NCBI GenBank assembly: GCA_032871835.1
Contig: CM065300.1
Span: forward strand, 69,451,192-69,515,191
Length of the DNA stretch: 64,000 nt
DNA from: Dipteronia dyeriana
Lineage: Eukaryota > Streptophyta > Magnoliopsida > Sapindales > Sapindaceae
Reading direction: 5' to 3'
The first letter of the stretch is position 1. Each line of letters opens with the position of its first letter. Under the pieces are notes generated by a model. That model was given only the letters and a program-made list of their open reading frames with translations. It had not been told where the DNA came from and ran no database searches. Made by a program: the position numbers and the translations under genes. This document shows positions 56,471 to 64,000 of the stretch, in pieces.

Positions 56471-57322
56471 GGAAAGTTCTCCTACCTAAACTTTAGTGTC
56501 CAAGTTATTACTGGTTACTAATCCCCCATGTGCATATGATTGCTTGCTGTAACAGGTGCAAACTAGCTTAAAATCATATAAGGGGACTACTCACTAAAGT
56601 CATCGAGCTACAAGTTTCTACTAAGAGTTGAGAGCTCGAGCTTGCTGTCTACTTCCACACTTAGTTAAATTTTATATATCTTTATTTTTACCAAATTCAA
56701 GTTATGTCAAAGGTTGCGCCATGGTGAAGGCCAAGAATAAAGAAATCCAAGTAAAAAATCCATTGAAGCAAGCATGAATGAAATCTAAAGCTAATCTTCA
56801 TTAATGATGTGGGAGCCCATCCCCCTTTGAGAGGCTATAGTTGTCAAACCGGGAGCCAAACCCCTGGTTCCGGGCTATATAAATATATATATATATATAT
56901 ATAAATACTATATGTTTGGTCAAGAGTAAAGTGGGGTGCCCACCCCGCTTTCTGGGCAGTCAAGGTAAGTCAAGGATGGGTCGTATCAAGCTCCTGCATC
57001 CTTCTGATTCCCTCCAACCGCTCCTCCTCCATGATGACCCTTGCCCCCCGCCTCTCCTTCCGGTGGTTGCTCATCCTGATTGGCCTCCTCTATTATCCCT
57101 CCTTCTAGAGGCTCCTCAATGGCAAACTACTCAGTAAGGTCCTCCATCAGGACCTCATTAACCACCGCCATAACTTCAGAAGGGATGGCTACATTGAGAA
57201 GATTTGCCAGAGAATCGATCTTGTTCAGCTCAACCTCTAACTCTTCTTTAGAGGGCTCTTCAGGGCAATGGTAGGCCTCTTCCCGGCCTTCTGGTAGGTC
57301 TTACTTCTGTTATACAGGCCGA
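56471..57322 (+). other. Tat-A spacer between tandem repeats and antisense gene
   Basis: About 850 bp. It holds an AT-dinucleotide run (about 56881-56905) and no gene of note. The part from about 56545 has no counterpart in Tat-B, where it was lost at the Copia-A insertion. The frames at 56916-57274 are probably the tail of the antisense gene read on the wrong strand. Confidence 0.5.
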
Positions 57323-58585
57323 ACCCCGCCAAAGGTTTCCCTAGGACCAGAGACTGGCCAGATAGGATGAGAAAGAGGAGGATCTACCATGACTACTTGC
57401 TAACCCGCTCCAGCCTCGCTAGAAGGATCGGCTCCGTCACCCTTGGGGCTAGACATTTCTGCTGCCTTGGTCATGATTTCCTCCCTATCCTATCCGATGA
57501 TACAATAGATGTCAAAAGAAAGAGGGAGGGCTTCAGCAACTTGGAAGGAGGCATAAAAATATATGTCACTGAAGGAGGCATCCACTTCCGTTTGCAACTT
57601 GGCCACCTAAGCATGCAAGGCTTGGTTCTCGACTTCTAGCATATTAGCATATGCCTTCCAGAAATCCCACTGACTTGCTCGATGTTGAGATCAGAGGGCT
57701 TCTTGATCGAAAGATTGTTTCAACCTCTCGTTGTCACAATGAAGCTCAACTAGCTCCACATCCATCCCCCTCTAGCTAAAGGTCATCTCTTGCACTAGAT
57801 CTTAAGCCCGTGCCAACAACTCCATGGCCCGCTCGTCTTAAGCCATAGCTTTGGCTGTCCGATGGCGGAGAGAGGCCGCTTGGTGGCCTATAGCCACAAT
57901 GAATTTGAAGGCCTATAAAGAAGTTCAAGTTTGAAAGTGACAAAGCAAACCGTTGTAGGAAAAGATAAAGAGGATAATTACCTCGGTCAAGAGGGCAGAC
58001 CCCTTGGTGATCAGGATATCTACGGGCATTGATGCCTTCACATATAAACTGTCATTGGGGCAGGAAGCGACGAATTACCCCTGGTCCTCATCATGCATGG
58101 TAGAGCTTGACTGATTTTATGGGCAAACAGAGGGGACTCCTTCAACACTGGCCTCGGGGTCCTTTAAAGCTTGGGGGGCTAGAAATTAGATGGAAAGACT
58201 GAAGCAACAGTCAAGTTAGAAATGGGGGTGACAATAGTAGAATCAGAAGTAGGGACAACTAGAGCAGGAGCTGTCATTGCTACATCAGGTGCTTGAGAAA
58301 CAGAAGTCCCCTTACCCCGCACCTTGGTAGCCTGCGATGCAAGGTACACCATCTTGGACCTATGCTGGGAGGAGGACGGAGCAAGAGCGGATGAAGCCCC
58401 AGCTGGAATAGTTGACCCCCCTTTCTCTGAGGAAGCCTATGGGATTTCTCGACTCGATTTGGTAGAGAGGGGGGAGGAGTGCGAGCTTGTTGTGCTTCGT
58501 GGGAATCAGGAACAATAACAAAAACTGTTAAAAAAATAGAGGAGAAACTGTCAGAATCGAACTAATCAAGAAGCAAAACATTAAT
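57323..58585 (-). pseudogene. Tat-A antisense gene, exons 2 and 3
   Basis: It is read on the minus strand. The exon 2 region (57982-58524) is Ala/Pro/Ser-rich; the acceptor TTTTTTTAACAG is at 58525. The intron 57913-57981 (GTAATT...TTTATAG) separates exon 3, a coiled-coil region with VENQALHA and VAKLQTEVDASFS, matching Tat-B 32195-32572. Stops are present. Exon 1, with the Transposase_28-like segment, is absent because the copy ends at about 58585 against Copia-A3. Confidence 0.7.
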
Positions 58586-59362
58586 TCTTGTCTATTTTAA
58601 ATAGTTTACATATATTATAATTCCAATAATAAATTAGATTTTTAATAGTTAAAAATTGAGTAATTTGTTAAATGTTAATAGGGTAAAATTCTAGTAACAT
58701 AACCTAGAAACTTAGATTCTTCTTAGCTGAAAAATCTAAGTTAATCTAGGGACATAGAGTTTCAATACTCGTAGTAATTAGAAAACCCTAACATTAAAAT
58801 GGTGAGTGGGAGAGGGATATATGACAATATATCCCTACAGTCTCCATTGTTAGTTCAACGCCGTGAGATTCAAGTGAGGCCTCGAGACAACTTTGTTTTC
58901 ATCCTCCCTAAGGAAGGTTTCCATGTGAGTCAACATCAAGGTTGACTTCCTAACATATAGGATTTCTTGATATATTTTGGGATTAACTGACCTGAAGGCA
59001 GCAACTCTCGAGTTAAATTCATGAGATCTAAAATAATGGGTTACACTCACAAGGGTTTAGTTAAATGATTAATTAAAATCTTGACTAAATAAGTTATGGT
59101 TGAATGATATAAGAATATAGAGTTATTATGGTGTATCATTCGATTGAGAATGTCTCGATCCAACATGCAAGTACTTGACCAATCCTAAAGCAGCACTTGC
59201 GTGTGGTATATTGGATTGTTGTGGCATAGAAACATATTTTTAGGGTTTATTCTTGTTCATTAAACATGCCGTTGCATCATGTTTAATATTATGCCGATGC
59301 TTAACAAATGATATGAACCTATGGAACGAATGAATTTTATTTTATTTATGTTTATTTCAGCA
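58586..59362 (+). other. Copia-A3 partial leader
   Basis: It aligns with A1 about 18290-19147 (gtgagtgggagagggatatat at 58801 and 18595). The acceptor-like tttatgtttatttcag ends at 59360, 2 bp before the gag ATG. No gene. Confidence 0.7.
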
Positions 59363-60246
59363 ATGTCATCTGCACTACTTCAAATACTAGCTAATGATAC
59401 ATTAACTAGGGAAAATTTTCCAAATTGGAAGAATAACGTTAATGCAATATTGGTGTCCAAAGACCTAAATTTTGTGCTTGCGGAGGAATGTCCTCCACAG
59501 TCTGTAGCCAACCCAACACAAACTGTTCGCGAGGCCTACGAGAAAAGAGTTTCAGCTGATGAAAATGTCCGCATTTATTTGATAGCTAGCATGACCAAAA
59601 TTCTTGTTTCGAAGCACGAAACAATGGTTACAACATTTGAGATGATGGAGTCATTGATGGCCATGTTTAGGCAACCTTTTAAGCAAAAGTAACACAAATT
59701 TGTTCGTTCCACAATGCTTGCTCGTATGAAGTAGGGAGAATCAGTTTAGAAACATGTCCTACGCATGATGTCTAATTTCATTACAGTTGAATTCAATTGT
59801 AGGGTCGTAGATGAATCTAGCCTAGTGAAAATCATACTAACAAATCTTTCAAAGAGTGTCAATTAGTTCAAAATCAATTTTTTGATGAAAAAGTTGAAGT
59901 TTAGTTTGACCCAGTTATTTATTATGCTCACAGCCTTTGAGTCCTTGCTTAAGAACAATAGAGGTAAGACAGGAGAGCAAATGATGTTGGGCCATCCTCT
60001 TTTGGTTCAAAGAAGAGAAGGATTCCTAATAGTAAAGCAAAGGCTAAGCCTAAGAAGAAGCAAGTTCAAATGAAGAAAAAGATCACCACAACTGACAAAG
60101 CAACTGGAAAATGTTTCCATTGCAATAAGGTTGAAAAGGAACTATCCACAGTACCTCGAAGAGCTCTCCAATAAGAAAAAAGTGAAAGGTAAATCAGATT
60201 TACTTGTCATGGAATCTTTTTTAGTGGAAGATAATTCTTTTCCTTA
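59363..60246 (+). pseudogene. Copia-A3 gag
   Basis: The ATG at 59363 (MSSALLQILAND) is chosen by agreement with A1 and A2 and by the acceptor just upstream. The first 110 codons are open, to a TAA at 59690. This is the best gag N-terminus of the family here. Later parts are broken (open piece 59882-60073). Unlike A1 and A2 it keeps the first half of a CCHC knuckle, GKCFHCNK (about 60107-60130), but the second half is out of frame. Confidence 0.83.
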
Positions 60247-60721
60247 GATAGTAGATTTATGGGCCACTAACCATGATTGTTCTTCTTTGTAGTGGACTAA
60301 TTCTTGGACAAAGCTAGAGGAGGGTCCCATCTCAATGCGTGTGGGTATAGAGGATGTCATTTTAGCACGAGCAGTGAAAGAAGTCAAACTTCAATTTAGT
60401 AGTTGTTTTCTTTCTTTGAAAAATGTTTATTAAATTCCTTGATTTTCAAGAAATTTGATTTCTATATCTAGATCATAGGAACAACTATATTCAGTTCCTT
60501 TTAACAATAAATCAGTTATTGTTTCTAGAAACAGTTTGGATATTTATTTTGGTTTGATTGAAAGCAACTTGTATAGTTTAAGATCATCAATTCATACATC
60601 ATTGCTTAATAATGAATTGTTTAAAGTTGAAAAACCTAAAACAAAGCGACACAAAGTTTCTCTAGATAATAAAATATATCTATAGCATCTAAGATTTGGT
60701 AACATCAACCTGGATAGAATT
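60247..60721 (+). pseudogene. Copia-A3 protease and start of integrase
   Basis: The active-site region reads IVDLWATNHDCSS, so DSG has become DLW. Several stops follow. The pre-integrase motif HLRFGNINLDRI is at about 60687-60721, where the SIRE-like LTR is inserted. Confidence 0.75.
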
Positions 60722-62316
60722 TGTTAAAACCTTATTGTTTATGGTTGGCTTGTTTCATGACAAACCACATTTGGGGATGTTTTTGTAATGGGTAGCTTAG
60801 GATTTCATTGGCAAGTTTCTAAGTATCTCTGTGACTTCAAGAGCAAGAGTGAAAGGTAAATCACTACGCTTAACTCTTTTTAAAGTGATTTAGTTGCACA
60901 CACTCACATCTCATGCATTATCATAACTCTTATTATTATTGTGTGTTTCATGATTGATGCACATTCATGTTATATCTCTCTTCATGTATGCTCATCTCTT
61001 TATCATCATTGTTTGATTGGTTGAGGTGTTAGGAGTCCTTGTATTGTTGCCCTCTGACCGTTGTGACCGTTGTGAATTATCACAGCGGTGGACATTCTAG
61101 TGTGTCACTGTTGTGAGGACCACCATGACTCCTACAACGGTACTCACAACAGTCATGCCATGTTTTGCCTAAAACAATGTCGTTTTACTTTGATCTCATA
61201 TATACATAATATGTGTGTGTGTGTTGTTTTCTTCCTCAATTCATTTTTAGAGCTTTAAAACCCCAATTTAGAGAGAGAAAGAATCCCCTTAGAGTGAGAA
61301 GCTCCAAGACTTGTTCTTTAACTCTCCAAACCCAAAACCCATGTACATCGCATATCATTTGTCACCATTTGAGCATGGGTCTTTTTGGTTTCATGACTAG
61401 GTAAGTTGCAACTATATTAAAGCTCATTTATTGTTGTTCTTACTATAGATTAGGTATTTATTTCTAGATTAAATACCTAGACTCTCTTTATTCCATATAT
61501 TTATGAGTCTTGATAACATGAATGGGTTTGTATTGTGATATCTAGTATTTAGGACCATTTTGTTATCTAGCTAAGTCTTTATGCCTTGCATTTAGACATT
61601 ACTGATTAGGACTTATTGATTGCATTTGGTGATAGCATTTACTATCCTTGCCATGCTTAATGATAATTTTATTGATTGGCTTTTTGTGGATGACTAGGTT
61701 TTAGATTTTTCATATATTTATATAGTTAAGTCTTTATGAGCATTCATATAGGCATTTTTATTTCTAGGATTGTTGTTTGTTGCCATCATTAAATTCCTAG
61801 ATAATCATTTAGTATAGCCTAGCATTTATCATTTAGAATATATTCATATATTCACATAGGTTGTTGATCTTCTCTTTGAGAGTTAAGTCTTGTGACTGCG
61901 GGTGTAGTGCGCAAGCAAGTGAAGTCTTGCAACCAAGGTATGGTTGGTAAGCTTTTTGTCAAGGCCTACTATTAAAGGCCTAAGGGGTAGAATAGATTGT
62001 GTTACGAACTTGATTTGTGACTAGGTGGTCAACTTAGATTGTAAATAATTATTCAAATAGTGGATTCGGTGACTGATTGGCTAGTGTTAGCTAATCCTGT
62101 GGCTTTTTCCTTGTCGAATGTTTTCCATGTAAAATCAAGAGTTCTTTATTTTTTGCATCTTACTTGATTTTGTTGTATGTTTGTTTTAGTTTATTGTTTG
62201 AAATTAATATTGACTAATCGAAAAGTTGGTAATTATCGATTAACAACTGATTCACCCCCCCCCCCCCCCCCCCCCTCCTCTTTAGGTTGTCTAGAAACAC
62301 CTTATTTGTATTTTCA
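60722..62316 (+). repeat. SIRE-like element B, 5' LTR
   Basis: The LTR is 1595 bp, TGTTAAAACC to GTATTTTCA, followed by a primer site. It is homologous to the LTRs at 33708, 46553 and 49816 (ggcttgtttcatgacaaaccaca at about 60747; ctctttaggttgtctaga at about 62278). The left flank is gaatt; no right partner is found because the element is truncated. It has a TATA-like catatatac at about 61197 and a run of 21 C at 62255-62275. Confidence 0.88.
62255..62275 (+). repeat. Poly-C run of 21 bases in the LTR
   Basis: An uninterrupted C run followed by tcctc, about 40 bp before the LTR end. The solo LTR at 46553 has an interrupted C-rich run at the same place (48041-48059). Its length may be unreliable for sequencing reasons. 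Confidence 0.8.
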
Positions 62317-62318
62317 TT

Positions 62319-62331
62319 TGGTATCAGAGAG
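62319..62331 (+). other. SIRE-like element B primer-binding site
   Basis: TGGTATCAGAGAG lies 2 bp after the LTR. It has one change from the initiator tRNA-Met site TGGTATCAGAGCG. Confidence 0.88.
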
Positions 62332-63130
62332 GGTTCTTAGAGATACTTAGGGGATCCTTGCCATTTTTATGTCTTGCATTTGTGTGAAGTTTGTTCCTTG
62401 CATTCGTTTCACCAAACATCATGTGTGAGAGTGAAACACTTAGAGAGTGTATTGTTTTGATGACCTCTAATGTTAAAAGGGAGGAAAATGACTATGATGA
62501 GGAGATTGGTAGAGATATTTATGAGATTAATGAAATCTCACAGGAAGGGAATGAACTCCAAGGTGAATGAGGTAAACAAGAAGACCTTGTTCAAAAAGGG
62601 TGAAGAAAACTCTTTGAAAAATGAAAAGCATGTGCCTAACTTCATAGCTTTTGGGGCTTCCTATGTGGAAGGTGAAGAAGGCAACAAGACCATTAATATT
62701 GACCCTAAAGAAGAGAAAGGTGTTGGTGTGGCAACAAATGACCAAGGCAAAGGCACATTGACGAGGAAGTTGTCTCAATTAATGAGAAGCAAAGTGATGT
62801 GATCTTTCTTCCAGAGATTCTGAGAAAGTGGAAGATTTCCTTAGAGTAAAAGATATGTACTCTTCAAAAAAGCAAGTAAAATTGTCAAGACCTACTTCAT
62901 GAGTATATAGAGATCATGTATGAGCAAATGGAAGAAATCCTCTTGATTACCTCTGAAGTGAAGACCATGGAGAAGGAGACTTCCATTGATGACTCCTTGA
63001 AGTCAGACATGATAAATGTGTCTAAATAAAAGAAGAAGATTGAAGATTGCCACCAAAAGATAAAGGTAATGAAAAATGAACTTGCCAACAAAGACTTTCC
63101 CAAACATGTATTGCTCTTCTAGAGTCATTA
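62332..63130 (+). pseudogene. SIRE-like element B gag fragment
   Basis: The open frame 62470-62802 (110 codons) is Lys/Glu-rich. The part at about 62985-63110 encodes DDSLKSDMINVSK and KKIEDCHQKIKVMKNELA, matching the coiled coil of the minus-strand SIRE-like gag (about 49050-48950). Stops occur at about 63027 and 63119. No knuckle or pol is found. The fragment ends near 63130. Confidence 0.75.
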
Positions 63131-63554
63131 GGTTTTGATGTGGTATGTTTTCTTTGTAAATCTGGTCCAATTTAGATTGCTTCCTCGCCAGGACCCGTAG
63201 AAGACTTTTCAACTCAGACCTTTGGTTACTGAAGCAACCATAACTTCGTCTAGAAAACTCGGATTGACAAACCGTAAAGTATGCTGAAAACTATAATTCC
63301 AGGGATTTTCGAAAACATGTAGATCATAACCTGGTTCAATCTGAGGAGGGAGATATGGTCTTCACAATTTGGATGTACTACAGAGGTATTTCTCAAAGCT
63401 TTCTCTAAAATCACCTTTTTGTCTTTAATGTCACTCCAAGAGCTATCTTCTACACAATCTCAACAAACACATTAAAATATTAAATTTCACTTAAGAACAT
63501 AACATAAAACAATGGAATTAGGGATCTCAAATATCAACATTTATACCTAACATA
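63131..63554. other. Unidentified segment, possibly an LTR fragment in minus orientation
   Basis: About 420 bp matching none of the other families in the window. It ends tatacctaaca at 63554, directly before Copia-A3 RT sequence; inverted, this reads TGTTAGGTATA, like an LTR start. It has no ORF of note. It could be a remnant of another LTR element; this rests only on the terminal bases. Confidence 0.4.
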
Positions 63555-64000
63555 AGGACTTAGGAGAAACAAGTTATATTCTTGGTATCCAAGTAATAAG
63601 GGATAGAAAGAATAGAATAATTGCATTATCCCAAGCTTTATATGTAGATAAAATCTTGTCTAAGTTCTCCATGCAAGATTCCAAGAAAGGTATGTTACCT
63701 TTCAGACATGGAATCAAACTTTCTAAGGAACATGCTCATAAGAATGAGCAGGATGAGCAATTCATGAGTAGGGTTCCATATGCCTCGGCGGTTGGAAGTC
63801 TCATGCATGCAATGCTCTGCACTATACCAGATATTTGTTTTGCTTTTGTTATAGTTAACAAGTTTCAATCGAAACCTGGTCCTAATCATTGGACAGCAAT
63901 CAACCATATTTTCAAGTATTTCAGGAGAACGAGAGATTATGTACTTGTATCCTCTATAGGGGATTTAATTCCCATTGGGTATAAAGATTTTGATTTCCAG
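63555..64000 (+). pseudogene. Copia-A3 RT end and RNase H, open to the window edge
   Basis: From about 63567 one frame is open to the end of the window (about 144 codons): SYILGIQVIRDRKN, LSQALYVDKIL, RVPYASAVGSLMHAMLCT, IPDICFA, then GDLIPIGYKDFDFQ, where the TDSDFQ motif of A1 has Lys for the Asp-containing Thr-Asp. The missing upstream RT and the missing first Asp make it non-functional. It continues beyond 64000. Confidence 0.85.

Larger units (their letters stand above)
1..58585 (+). mobile_element. Tat-A: Ty3/gypsy Tat-lineage retrotransposon, 5' end outside window, split by Tat-B
   Basis: This is the outermost element. Its own sequence is 1-5258 (gag, protease, reverse transcriptase, RNase H and the start of a second RNase H) and 54190-58585 (rest of the second RNase H, integrase, 3' tandem repeats and an antisense gene). 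The two halves belong together because the second RNase H frame stops at 5258 and continues at 54190, with gtttt duplicated on both sides of Tat-B. Two RNase H domains before integrase, 3' tandem repeats and an antisense ORF are known Tat-lineage traits. Its 5' LTR lies left of the window, and its 3' LTR is absent because the copy ends against Copia-A3 at about 58585. It is heavily decayed and should be inactive. Confidence 0.85.
58586..64000 (+). mobile_element. Copia-A3: third Copia-A family copy, 5' truncated and internally replaced, runs off the window
   Basis: 58586-60721 is leader, gag, protease and the start of integrase, homologous to A1 from about 18290 to about 20410. From about 63555 the A1 22108-equivalent RT end and RNase H follow. 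The roughly 1.7 kb between (integrase and most RT) are missing, and a SIRE-like fragment (60722 to about 63130) and an unknown piece (about 63131-63554) stand there instead. There is no 5' LTR or primer site. Confidence 0.8.

Noticed and set aside
1..64000. CRISPR arrays, rRNA, tRNA genes and ordinary host genes
   Set aside because: None seen. The only tRNA-like matches are primer-binding sites, and the only host-type gene is the LOG-like frame inside the retrotransposon.

Overview
The window is plant (angiosperm) DNA made almost entirely of nested, decayed LTR retrotransposons. I see no ordinary host gene in its own locus, no tRNA or rRNA and no CRISPR array. The plant assignment rests on Ty3/gypsy Tat- and Athila-type elements with tRNA-Arg-like and tRNA-Asp-like primer sites, Ty1/copia elements with TGGTATCAGAGC initiator-Met primer sites, and a hAT-type MITE. 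Genus cannot be told from this sequence alone. All element names below are local labels.

Layout, outermost first. Tat-A (gypsy, + strand, 5' end outside the window) fills 1-5258 and resumes at 54190-58585. Its second RNase H domain is split by Tat-B (5259-54189, gtttt duplicated on both sides), a complete-ended element of the same family. Each Tat element also carries one long solo LTR of an unassigned family (914-2598 and 8991-11429). Tat-B then received two large insertions. The first is a rearranged tandem pair of copia elements, Copia-A1/A2 (15697-31995), with a hAT MITE at 24690-25413. The second is a minus-strand, gag-only SIRE-like copia element (33708-52001, agcca duplicated). Inside the SIRE-like gag sits an Athila-lineage gypsy element (37420-48516), whose 3' LTR contains a SIRE-type solo LTR (46553-48096, agcac duplicated). 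That is five levels of nesting. The right end (58586-64000) holds a third Copia-A copy, broken by a 5' fragment of another SIRE-like element and by an unidentified piece.

Two things stand out biologically. First, the Athila-type element carries, downstream of integrase, a nearly full-length intronless reading frame of the LOG family (cytokinin riboside 5'-monophosphate phosphoribohydrolase), broken by only two in-frame stops and preceded by a TATA box. Next to it lies an unrecognised Cys-rich frame, and the same element has lost its reverse transcriptase and most of its RNase H. It looks like a non-autonomous element with a captured host gene. Second, both Tat elements carry an antisense gene with matching small introns, an alanine/proline-rich region and a coiled coil; in Tat-B the first exon has a 'putative gypsy-type transposon' (Transposase_28-like) segment.

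Almost every coding region is broken by stops or frameshifts. In the Athila element the damage is almost only nonsense changes of the C-to-T or G-to-A type, as expected for methylated, silenced DNA. Boundaries given with matching target-site duplications are exact; others are homology estimates made by eye.
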